DNA of 64,000 bases, from positions 1,711,001 to 1,775,000 of the forward strand of contig JAYKKM010000428.1 in assembly GCA_035772405.1 (NCBI GenBank), written 5' to 3'. Shown one piece after another: positions 62,201-64,000 of the stretch. The translations under genes were made by a program, and so were the position numbers. The stretch comes from Chrysogorgia sp. JL179-B06. Lineage: Eukaryota > Cnidaria > Anthozoa > Scleralcyonacea > Chrysogorgiidae. The notes under the pieces are model-generated. The model had not been told where the DNA came from. It saw only the letters and a list, made by a program, of their open reading frames with translations, and made no database searches. The stretch's first letter is position 1. Each line of letters starts with the position of its first letter.

Positions 62201-63788
62201 ATTTGCATATCAAACAAACTGAAATATTTCAAAAACAAAGCGAAGAAGCAAAAATCTTCAAAAGAAGTTACTTTATCATTTTAAAAGTTCTTCCAAATAA
62301 GACAATAAAACTTTTTGACGTTATAGGCACTTTAAAGCCAGTGTATATGCAGTTGGAATTACTCTGTTATTTGAACGAACTCTTCAAACTATAAAGACTT
62401 ATTTCCAAAGACAGAATGGGGAAGTCGAGCGACATACTTTAGCGGAACAAACGATTGGATATCCCTGCCAGAGATTTGAGAAAGCCCACACCAAAATTTA
62501 AAAGGAAATCGAATAAGTTTTTATATAATCAGTTTTTATAGAACATTATTTTTATTTTTTATCTCGTGTCATTTAGTGTAGTTTGATTTTATTATTTTTT
62601 TATAAAGGACCCTCCTGAAAATGAATGGGCCAGAGAAATATTTGGCTTCTCAGTAGAATTGTACGAAATATTTTTTCCAGAAACACCGGGCAGTTATATA
62701 ATACAAACATGTAAAGGCTGGGCTTGGTTATAGTCTCCCTCGCAACCGCTCTTAGTGTCTTCACTATAAAATAGTGACGACACTAAGAGCGGACACTAAG
62801 AGCGGACACTAAGAGCGGACAGTAAGAGCGGACACTAAGAGCGGACAGTAAGAGCGGACACTAAGAGCGGACACTAAGAGCGGACACGAAGAGCGGACAC
62901 TAAGAGCGGACACTAAGAGCGGACACTAAGAGCGGACACTAAGAGCGGACACTAAGAGCGGACACTAAGAGCGGACACTAAGAGCGGACACTAAGAGCGG
63001 ACACTAAGAGCGGACACGAAGAGCGGACAATAAGAGCGGACACTAAGAGCAGACAGTAAGAGCAGACAGTAAGAGCGGACACTAAGAGCGGACACTAAGA
63101 GCGGACACTAAGAGCGGACACTAAGAGCAGACAGTAAGAGCAGACACTAAGAGCGGACACTAAGAGCGGACACTTAGAGCGGACACTTAGAGCGGACACT
63201 AAGAGCGGACAGTAAGAGCGGACACTAAGAGCGGACACTAAGAGCAGGCAGTAAGAGCAGACAGTAAGAGCGGACACTAAGAGCGGACAATAAGAGCGGA
63301 CACTAAGAGCGGACAGTAAGAGCGGACACTAAGAGCGGACACTAAGAGCGGACACTAAGAGAAGACACTAAGAGCAGGCAGTAAGAGCGGACACTAAGAG
63401 CGGACACTAAGAGCGGACACTAAGAGCAGACAGTAAGAGCGGACACTAAGAGCGGACACTAAGAGCGGACACTAAGATAGGACACTAAGAGCGGACACTA
63501 AGAGCGAACACTAAGAGCAGACTGTAAGAGCGGACACTAAGAGCGGACACTAAGAGCGGACACTAAGAGCGGACACTAAGAGCGGACACTAAGAGCAGCT
63601 GCGAGGGAGCCTAGGACTTGGTCTGTAAAAGAGACTTTGGAAAATATTTAATGAACTTACGTAATTGCATCAATCATATCCAATCCCATTTCAATACAGC
63701 AATGTGCGTGATCTGGTCGTGAATCAGGTAGTCCAGACACACAATAATAGCAATCACCTAGAATTTTAATCCTCATGCAGTGGTTTTC
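27639..63788 (-). CDS. ADCY5/6-like: Transmembrane adenylyl cyclase, AC5/6-type, 3' 20 exons (5' part outside window)
   Basis: A plasma-membrane enzyme that makes cAMP from ATP under G-protein control. Twenty exons, all GT-AG and joined in phase, give 677 codons and a stop. In order: second half of C1a ([15 protein letters not shown] with the second metal Asp; NMRVG with the ATP-phosphate Arg; [11 protein letters not shown]); a short C1b ending in [15 protein letters not shown]; membrane segments 7-12 with a lumenal loop holding two N-glycosylation sequons; then the complete C2 ([40 protein letters not shown]). Lys, Asp, Asn and Arg residues known to bind adenine and ribose-phosphate are all present, so C2 should be competent. 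DHAHCC.EMG.DM and the C1b block resemble AC5/6 most; C2 shares features with several classes. The FADI Asp-bearing exon lies above 64000. Glu replaces the forskolin-contact Ser in C2. Introns range from about 90 bp to 7.7 kb and are full of MITEs. Confidence 0.95.
27829..28022. mobile_element. TIR element in last cyclase intron
   Basis: CCTCTTATCCAGTCATTGCAAG at the left is mirrored by CTTGCGATGACTGGGTAAGAG at the right. An inner TTAGATCCCATCC/GGATGGGATCTAA pair is also mirrored. A GC-rich stretch at 28040-28230 follows, with no recognised gene. Confidence 0.75.
28647..28856. repeat. 21-bp minisatellite (CCTTAAACCACTAAACACTAA)n
   Basis: About ten clean copies with AACC/AAAC variation. The CACTAACCTTAAA core recalls degenerate (CCCTAA) telomeric repeats, but the resemblance may be fortuitous. 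Confidence 0.92.
29407..30276 (-). pseudogene. 5'-truncated LINE ORF2 (CR1/L2-like RT, C-terminal half)
   Basis: The frame is open for about 290 codons on the minus strand, beginning at [12 protein letters not shown] (the YADD catalytic motif, about 30267) and ending [13 protein letters not shown]. It contains the block [68 protein letters not shown] and [10 protein letters not shown]. These are typical of CR1/L2 clade elements common in invertebrates. The first ATG (30225) is internal; truncation starts just before YADD. The frame is intact, suggesting recent insertion. It sits in the last cyclase intron on the same strand, followed by (TAA)n at about 29243-29259. Confidence 0.92.
30441..30953. 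mobile_element. MITE with 24-bp perfect TIRs and TA duplication
   Basis: The ends start CCTTAAGGCTACTATTTATT and are perfectly mirrored to 30953. TA flanks both sides, suggesting Tc1/mariner-type mobilisation. Inside, a minus-strand frame ends [12 protein letters not shown], which reads into the TIR and looks like non-coding filler. Confidence 0.85.
31221..31345 (-). CDS. ADCY5/6-like: Adenylyl cyclase exon v19 (catalytic DxW and NxxxR)
   Basis: 125 nt; [19 protein letters not shown], then [12 protein letters not shown]. The Asp of QYD reads adenine; the Asn and Arg of NVASR are the transition-state residues. All are present. Confidence 0.96.
32083..32340 (+). pseudogene. LINE RT tail with (ATT)n end
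   Basis: The frame encodes [20 protein letters not shown], then [24 protein letters not shown] at 32241, the C-terminus of a LINE ORF2. About 90 bp of 3' UTR and a (TAT/ATT) run follow, the usual microsatellite end of such elements. Directly before it, a segment of about 35 bp (GGACAGGGACATGAAACTTT) is tandemly duplicated. Confidence 0.8.
32340..32402 (-). pseudogene. 5S rRNA-derived fragment
   Basis: On the minus strand the sequence follows 5S rRNA from the middle to the internal promoter and beyond: CACCG.TAAGTCAAGC, GGTCGGACGGGGTTAGTAC, TTGGATAGGTGACC. The gene is incomplete. It abuts the LINE tail on the opposite strand. It may come from a 5S-derived SINE or a stray 5S copy. Confidence 0.7.
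32895..33009 (-). CDS. ADCY5/6-like: Adenylyl cyclase exon v18 (C2)
   Basis: 115 nt; [19 protein letters not shown], then [11 protein letters not shown], matching the helix and FN.F.lkiGln strand of C2. Confidence 0.93.
33505..33597 (-). CDS. ADCY5/6-like: Adenylyl cyclase exon v17 (adenine-binding Lys)
   Basis: 93 nt, 31 codons; [19 protein letters not shown]. The second Lys of KIK is the adenine-binding one. At 33544-33546 a Glu codon stands where most mammalian isoforms have the forskolin-contacting Ser (KTIGSTYM). Confidence 0.95.
34021..34916. mobile_element. Palindromic MITE interrupted by a nested element
   Basis: The outer arms (34021-34120 plus 34588-34680, against about 34740-34916) mirror each other: GATTTTACATATTCGTAATC, TTTAATCTTCATGCCTTTT, TTTACTATTCACAGGAGATG and GACGTCAAAGCAGGGACA each have an inverted counterpart. 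The left arm is split by a TTAA-flanked element (34125-34583). Confidence 0.88.
34125..34583. mobile_element. TTAA-flanked MITE, AGAGTGAGTGTCA ends (nested)
   Basis: Flanked by TTAA at 34121-34124 and 34584-34587. The terminal AGAGTGAGTGTCAACCGT is mirrored by ACGGTTGACACTCACTCT. The TTAA target is the hallmark of the piggyBac superfamily. A second copy is at 56316-56570. Confidence 0.88.
35051..35370. mobile_element. Palindromic MITE, about 320 bp
   Basis: Arms containing CCGTATTTTATTTCGTTTTT, TCTCTGACGTCAGGTGC and AGAGAATTTTCACTCATTAA are mirrored. The central part is unique. Confidence 0.85.
35480..35626 (-). CDS. ADCY5/6-like: Adenylyl cyclase exon v16 (C2 core start)
   Basis: 147 nt, 49 codons; [19 protein letters not shown] and [15 protein letters not shown]. 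The metal Asp of C1 is naturally absent in C2 (here VNF). Confidence 0.96.
35711..36452. mobile_element. TTAA-flanked palindromic MITE with nested insert
   Basis: TTAA lies at 35707-35710 and 36453-36456. The ends AGGGGAAGTGTACCCC and GGGTACAGTTCCCCT are mirrored, as are the AAAGGCCTTTAAGTATAAT/ATTATACATAAAGGCC parts. A 389-bp segment (35767-36155) interrupts the left arm. Confidence 0.85.
35767..36155. mobile_element. Nested palindromic element with 13-bp direct flanks
   Basis: It lies between two copies of CTTTAAGTATAAT (35754-35766 and 36156-36168). It holds a long palindrome beginning GATATAAAACAAGCGTTCAC, with ACGAGCTTTCGGCTGTCAG and its complement within. A 13-bp flank is longer than cut-and-paste elements usually leave. 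Confidence 0.75.
36895..37148. mobile_element. Palindromic MITE, same family as 34021-34916
   Basis: GGGTCTTCTCGAGCAAAATC at the left mirrors GATTTTGCTC-type sequence ending in AAGACCC at the right. AAAATTTCATCTTCAT and GGATGTGATGTCACA are mirrored inside. It ends about 200 bp below exon v15. Confidence 0.8.
37351..37467 (-). CDS. ADCY5/6-like: Adenylyl cyclase exon v15 (NILPSHVA)
   Basis: 117 nt, 39 codons; the signalling helix [15 protein letters not shown], then [15 protein letters not shown], diagnostic of class III cyclases. Confidence 0.96.
37564..37630. mobile_element. Short TIR element, CAACCTCGTTCCCA ends
   Basis: CAACCTCGTTCCCATGAGG and GAAGACCCTGGGAACAAGATT form imperfect inverted ends about 67 bp apart. 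Single-ended copies of the same CAACCTCGTACCCAGGG family occur at about 40413, 49109 and 57251. Confidence 0.6.
38398..38560. repeat. Low-complexity AATGTGTAATAAATAATG repeats
   Basis: Interleaved AAATGTG and AATAAAT units in the intron between v14 and v15. Flanks on both sides contain GTCCGGCAACAG-type sequence (about 38100 and 38583), suggesting that the tract lies within a diverged mobile element. Confidence 0.7.
38824..38865 (-). CDS. ADCY5/6-like: Adenylyl cyclase exon v14 (start of C2 linker)
   Basis: 42 nt, 14 codons; contains RLDFLWK, invariant at the start of the cytoplasmic helix leading to C2. Confidence 0.93.
39235..39296 (-). CDS. ADCY5/6-like: Adenylyl cyclase exon v13 (membrane segment 12)
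   Basis: 62 nt; [20 protein letters not shown]. An acceptor 25 bp upstream would bring an in-frame stop, so the downstream AG is used. Confidence 0.88.
40305..40670. mobile_element. TTAA-flanked MITE, AGGTGCCGCCCACTCCG ends
   Basis: TTAA at 40301-40304 and 40671-40674. The ends AGGTGCCGCCCACTCCGTT and AACGGAGTGGACGGCACCT (a mismatch or two) are mirrored over about 28 bp. A CAACCTCGTACCCAGGG segment is embedded at about 40413. Confidence 0.85.
40752..40872 (-). CDS. ADCY5/6-like: Adenylyl cyclase exon v12 (membrane segments 10-11)
   Basis: 121 nt; [20 protein letters not shown], then [17 protein letters not shown]. Matches the YFTYSC...MLA..VFLH block of the family. Confidence 0.93.
41053..41230. 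repeat. Two long (TAA)n microsatellites
   Basis: TAA runs at about 41050-41110 and 41163-41230, separated by a T-rich stretch. The left side abuts a lone MITE arm (40958-41040) of the 34021 family, truncated exactly where the TAA run starts. Confidence 0.92.
41244..41726. mobile_element. TTAA-flanked foldback MITE, AGTGCC ends, copy A
   Basis: TTAA at 41240-41243 and 41727-41730. The arms are about 190 bp and mirror each other (GGAAGAACTTTTAAAATGAT, AAGTAACTTCTTTTGAAGAT, TTTGATATGCAAATG, ATTTCGTCACACATGCATAA). Frames within are artefacts. Confidence 0.88.
42590..42716. mobile_element. Palindromic MITE with GTTTCATCAGGGGATCC arms
   Basis: TGTTTCATCAGGGGATCCAA is mirrored exactly, about 30 bp apart, around a CGCGCGA centre. 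The outer AACTCGTTTATCG/ACTCGTTGTTCATAT parts match less well. Confidence 0.75.
42822..42960. mobile_element. Single-arm copy of the 8535-8940 MITE family
   Basis: CAAAGAGAAAAGGTGGTGAA, then TCCTTCGTCAGAGTAAGACG and the ACAAGTAGAAAGTAGCCAAT end match the left arm of that family. No right arm follows. Confidence 0.75.
43138..43895. mobile_element. TTAA-flanked palindromic MITE carrying two nested palindromes
   Basis: TTAA at 43134-43137 and 43896-43899. The ends AGGGACACTCCACTCC and GGGTGGAGTATCCCT are mirrored, as are AAATGAAAGTTCTTTGTCGC and GGGCGAATGCGGTCGCTCCC. Inside lie two independent palindromes: 43287-43403 (GGATGACTCAAAAGGACC) and 43477-43592 (CACTGTATAGAACTACCTCG). Confidence 0.88.
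44091..44371. repeat. Direct repeat of about 87 bp
   Basis: Copies at about 44091-44177 and 44286-44371 share AAATAATATGGCGACAAAAA through CCCCAGAGCCTATGTTCTAT with three or four differences. Spacing is about 195 bp. Confidence 0.85.
44491..44596. repeat. (GTTCA)n pentanucleotide microsatellite
   Basis: About 16 perfect GTTCA units flanked on both sides by GTTTA units. It sits at the 3' tail of the SINE copy that follows on the minus strand. Confidence 0.95.
44584..44845 (-). mobile_element. tRNA-derived SINE, copy 1
   Basis: About 80-85% identical to 60424-60695. Read on the minus strand it has a diverged tRNA-like head, a conserved middle GGATAACGACCTTAAATCGT and a 3' end with (CTAAA)n. 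In this copy the tail is expanded into the (GTTCA)n tract. Confidence 0.75.
45068..45160 (-). CDS. ADCY5/6-like: Adenylyl cyclase exon v11 (extracellular loop)
   Basis: 93 nt, 31 codons; three Cys and two N-glycosylation sequons, NRT and NST. This is as expected for the extracellular loop between segments 9 and 10. Confidence 0.88.
45260..45525. mobile_element. TIR element with ATTCTGCAATCTGATTG ends
   Basis: The left end TATTCTGCAATCTGATTG mirrors CAATCAGAATGCAGAAT at the right. Inner GACTATTCG/CGAATAG parts also mirror. A partial second copy of the interior (GACGAAGCCCGAGTTGACTA) follows at about 45573. Confidence 0.65.
46020..46115. mobile_element. Short palindromic element, CACTAGTGGTCTAT type
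   Basis: ACTAGTGGTCTAT at about 46042 mirrors AATAGACCACTAG near 46098; an inner ATACCACTAGTAG also pairs. It contains CAGCCAATCAGAATG. Confidence 0.55.
46267..46380 (-). CDS. ADCY5/6-like: Adenylyl cyclase exon v10 (membrane segment 9)
   Basis: 114 nt, 38 codons; a Cys-rich loop ([20 protein letters not shown]) and the helix [18 protein letters not shown]. Confidence 0.88.
47600..48370. other. GC-richer repeat-like region in cyclase intron
   Basis: Open frames of 145 codons (plus, 47934-48371) and 125 codons (minus, 47972-48349) overlap almost fully, so at most one could be real. The sequence contains inverted pieces such as GCCTGCGCCGCC/GCCTGCGGAGGAGGC (about 48148-48200). No exon structure or family was recognised. 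A composite MITE is most likely. Confidence 0.4.
48882..48966 (-). CDS. ADCY5/6-like: Adenylyl cyclase exon v9 (membrane segment 8)
   Basis: 85 nt; a hydrophobic helix containing [18 protein letters not shown], then EKYQ. It is separated from v8 by a 7.7-kb intron that contains the 51-bp array. Confidence 0.88.
49020..49631. mobile_element. TTAA-flanked foldback MITE with nested CAACCTCG element
   Basis: TTAA at 49016-49019 and 49632-49635. Arms with TTTGAAAGAACTCTTGAAAC and TATAAAGACTAACCAT are mirrored, as is GATCATACTTATGA. The right arm lacks the outermost 35 bp. At about 49109 the left arm contains CAACCTCGTACCCAGGG and a small CAGGGCATTTT/AAAATGGCCCTG palindrome. Confidence 0.8.
50009..50161 (+). 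pseudogene. LINE RT C-terminus at the head of the 51-bp array
   Basis: The frame encodes [16 protein letters not shown], then [20 protein letters not shown] and ends LLDAF-stop at 50161. The LWN.FP pattern marks the C-terminus of a LINE ORF2. The tandem array begins at the base after the stop codon. Confidence 0.8.
50162..54430. repeat. 4.3-kb tandem array of a 51/52-bp unit
   Basis: About 83 nearly identical copies. The unit runs GTTTTGTATTTATAACTTTG, TATTTAGCACTATAGTTTA, TTTATTATGATA. The main variation is three or four T before ATAAC (51 or 52 bp); very few other substitutions exist, which indicates recent expansion or homogenisation. It lies in the 7.7-kb intron between cyclase exons v8 and v9. 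No long open frame. Confidence 0.97.
54431..55364. other. Mixed repeat relics, no gene
   Basis: It includes probable remainder of the LINE 3' UTR (54431-54700), two C-runs (54749-54777), a diverged palindromic MITE with CGTATTTCATTGTTGAATC/GATTCAACAGTGAAATACG (about 54855-54945) and single arms of other families. No exon was recognised. Confidence 0.5.
55369..55928. mobile_element. TTAA-flanked MITE, long form
   Basis: TTAA at 55365-55368 and 55929-55932. The left end AGTGCCCCTGTGATCG is split by a 23-bp insertion; the right end is TCGTCGCAGATGCACT. An interior of about 360 bp is missing from the short form at 60718-60922. Confidence 0.85.
55376..55398. mobile_element. 23-bp palindromic insertion with 8-bp target duplication
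   Basis: TAGCCTG and CAGGCTA flank a 9-bp centre. AAGTGCCC is duplicated directly on both sides (55368-55375 and 55399-55406). The related element at 60718-60922 has one uninterrupted copy of that site. Confidence 0.75.
56316..56570. mobile_element. TTAA-flanked MITE, AGAGTGAGTGTCA ends, copy 2
   Basis: TTAA at 56312-56315 and 56571-56574. The ends AGAGTGAGTGTCAGG and CCTGACACTCACTCT are mirrored. Same family as 34125-34583, with a shorter interior. Confidence 0.88.
56662..56759 (-). CDS. ADCY5/6-like: Adenylyl cyclase exon v8 (membrane segment 7)
   Basis: 98 nt; [16 protein letters not shown] followed by a hydrophobic helix [16 protein letters not shown]. Confidence 0.92.
56959..57022 (-). 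CDS. ADCY5/6-like: Adenylyl cyclase exon v7 (end of C1b)
   Basis: 64 nt; completes [22 protein letters not shown]. The equivalent of RLRSEHVRKFLLTF in AC5/6. Confidence 0.92.
57193..57330 (+). pseudogene. 5S rRNA-like fragment split by a 37-bp insertion
   Basis: Plus-strand sequence follows 5S rRNA: CTCACCGCTGGGGTTTGAAG, TTAAACCCTGTTGGACGAGG, then after the insert TTGGATAGGTGACCATCTGGG and TATACC. It is more diverged than the copy at 32340. Confidence 0.6.
57251..57287. mobile_element. 37-bp insertion with 8-bp target duplication
   Basis: It starts CAACCTCGTACCCAGGGTCT and ends CGCCACGCCCT. It is flanked by GTAGTGAC on both sides (57243-57250 and 57288-57295). Removing the insert and one duplicate restores 5S-like sequence. 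The same first 36 bp recur at about 40413. Confidence 0.7.
58238..58610. mobile_element. Foldback MITE
   Basis: The arms mirror TAGGAATGGTAATTTAGAGC, TCTTTCATATCTCACGT and AAATGAAATAACCT. The middle has CTTGATTTTCTAAAAATGTG and its complement. Confidence 0.85.
58746..58826 (-). CDS. ADCY5/6-like: Adenylyl cyclase exon v6 (C1b, SIDAR motif)
   Basis: 81 nt encoding [20 protein letters not shown], close to the DEVDEFLGRAIDARSID block that precedes membrane segment 7 in AC5/6. This is the strongest class marker. Confidence 0.92.
59080..59135 (-). CDS. ADCY5/6-like: Adenylyl cyclase exon v5 (C1b)
   Basis: 56 nt, Glu/Gln/Lys-rich ([16 protein letters not shown]). The acceptor is CTACAG and the donor GTTAGA. 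Phase agrees with v4 and v6. Confidence 0.75.
59227..59283 (-). CDS. ADCY5/6-like: Adenylyl cyclase exon v4 (C1b)
   Basis: 57 nt, 19 codons, charged and Gln-rich ([10 protein letters not shown]). Phase 0 at both ends; donor GTGAGA. It has little conservation and is called from phase, splice sites and position. Confidence 0.75.
59540..59771. mobile_element. TIR element with CCCTCGTACCAGCC ends
   Basis: The 14-bp ends CCCTCGTACCAGCC and GGCTGGTACGAGGG are perfectly mirrored 232 bp apart. The interior carries two direct copies of GGGGGTTAGGGTTAG. Confidence 0.75.
60248..60392 (-). CDS. ADCY5/6-like: Adenylyl cyclase exon v3 (end of C1a)
   Basis: 145 nt. It completes GRVHIT and encodes [21 protein letters not shown] and KTYLIS, the conserved end of C1a. 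The donor is GTACGG. Confidence 0.93.
60424..60695 (-). mobile_element. tRNA-derived SINE, copy 2
   Basis: On the minus strand the head reads TATGGTCTAGTGGTTACCAC, close to a pol III A box (TGGNNNAGTGG). A diverged B-box-like region follows, then the conserved GGATAACGACCTTAAATCGT middle and a short (CTAAA)n tail. It is the unexpanded counterpart of 44584-44845. Confidence 0.72.
60718..60922. mobile_element. TTAA-flanked MITE, short form
   Basis: TTAA at 60714-60717 and 60923-60926. In inverted orientation it matches both ends of 55369-55928 (CGACGAAATATCACATTACG; GGGATACCAAAAATTTGATC) but lacks the interior. Confidence 0.85.
61364..61547. mobile_element. MITE with TTAGGGACCTTAAGATCTAC ends
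   Basis: The left end is mirrored by GTAGATCTTAACGTCCCTAA with two differences, about 30 bp in all. It lies 150 bp below cyclase exon v2. Confidence 0.78.
61695..61853 (-). CDS. ADCY5/6-like: Adenylyl cyclase exon v2 (C1a, NMRVG and WQYDVW)
   Basis: 159 nt between a GTAG acceptor and donor GTAATA. It contains [28 protein letters not shown] and [11 protein letters not shown]. The usual LR before KWQ is AV here. The Arg of NMRVG corresponds to the phosphate-binding Arg. Confidence 0.95.
61900..62331. mobile_element. TTAA-flanked foldback MITE, AGTGCC ends, copy B
   Basis: TTAA at 61896-61899 and 62332-62335. Same family as 41244-41726: GGAAGAACTATTAAAATGAC, AAGTAACTTCTTTTGAAGAT and TTTGATATGCAAATG are mirrored. 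Confidence 0.88.
62733..63615. mobile_element. TIR element whose interior is a 13-bp minisatellite
   Basis: The left end GTCTCCCTCGCAACCGCTCT and the right end AGAGCAGCTGCGAGGGAGCC are inverted repeats. Between them (62780-63595) are about 62 copies of the 13-bp unit GACACTAAGAGCG with GACAGT and GAGCAG variants. The innermost part of each TIR already contains the unit (CGCTCTTAGTGTC). Confidence 0.85.
63661..63788 (-). CDS. ADCY5/6-like: Adenylyl cyclase exon v1 (C1a, LGDCYY)
   Basis: The acceptor is CTGTTTAG and the donor GTAAGT. It encodes 42 residues plus two bases, from [15 protein letters not shown] to [17 protein letters not shown]. The Asp of LGD is one of the two metal-binding aspartates. 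The donor is only about 45 bp from the end of the 13-bp array. Confidence 0.95.
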
Positions 63789-64000
63789 CTAAACAGAAGA
63801 ATTAAATTCAGAAAGATTATAATATACCAAAGAATATGATGTACCAAAGTAGGATTACTGCAGCTGTATGGCTGGGGATATTTGGTCACACCAGTGTGTT
63901 CCAAGACCTCTTTCTGATGGACGTTTCACAACAATCCCGGATTCTGCTGAATACTAAAATCAAAATCTAACGTAGTGGCAGTCCTAATTAGCATACTGCA
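63789..64000 (-). other. Cyclase intron upstream of exon v1
   Basis: No exon was seen. The preceding coding exon, with the FADI metal site of C1a, must lie beyond 64000. Confidence 0.6.

Noticed and set aside
62780..63595. Possible CRISPR-like or coding repeat
   Set aside because: 13-bp head-to-tail units without spacers; the reverse-strand frame ([13 protein letters not shown]) is repeat-derived.

Overview
The window is animal nuclear DNA, AT-rich and crowded with repeats. Genes are split by introns with ordinary GT-AG sites. There are no operons, CRISPR arrays or prokaryotic features. LINE tails of CR1/L2 type, a tRNA-derived SINE, many palindromic mini-transposons (MITEs) and short tandem arrays suggest an invertebrate, most likely an anthozoan cnidarian (coral or sea anemone). 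That assignment is inference; no species marker was read.

Three genes are well supported. (1) The first two coding exons of cullin-1 (CUL1, minus strand, 17651 down to 15519). (2) A complete, intronless PGAP1, the GPI-inositol deacylase of the ER (plus strand, 18203-20869, 888 aa). CUL1 and PGAP1 are head to head, with 551 bp between their start codons, so they probably share a bidirectional promoter. (3) The 3' part of a transmembrane adenylyl cyclase of AC5/6 type (minus strand, 63788 down to the stop at 27639). Twenty exons were rebuilt by hand. They cover the second half of catalytic domain C1a, C1b, membrane segments 7-12 and the whole C2 domain. All joins are in phase, giving 2034 nt or 677 codons plus stop. 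The 5' exons lie beyond 64000. The three genes serve unrelated cell functions (ubiquitin ligase scaffold, GPI-anchor remodelling, cAMP synthesis), and nothing suggests they work as one system.

Layout: 1-15000 is repeats (a 17-bp minisatellite next to a large foldback, two inverted arrays of a palindromic 11-bp motif, a non-autonomous hAT element with perfect 8-bp target duplication) and one unplaced candidate exon. 15500-21000 holds CUL1 and PGAP1. 21000-24100 is a 17-bp minisatellite carrying two copies of a LINE tail. 24100-27400 holds decayed LINE reverse transcriptase. 27600-64000 is the adenylyl cyclase, its introns packed with foldback MITEs, many bounded by TTAA and several nested, plus a 4.3-kb array of a 51-bp unit, a SINE pair, 5S rRNA-derived pieces and an 0.8-kb array of a 13-bp unit.

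I found no clear undescribed biochemical system. The most interesting patterns are tandem arrays that appear to start inside mobile elements (LINE tail, SINE tail, MITE terminal repeat), very small insertions (23 and 37 bp) with 8-bp target duplications, the intronless PGAP1 behind a shared promoter, and a Ser-to-Glu change at the forskolin-contact site of the cyclase.
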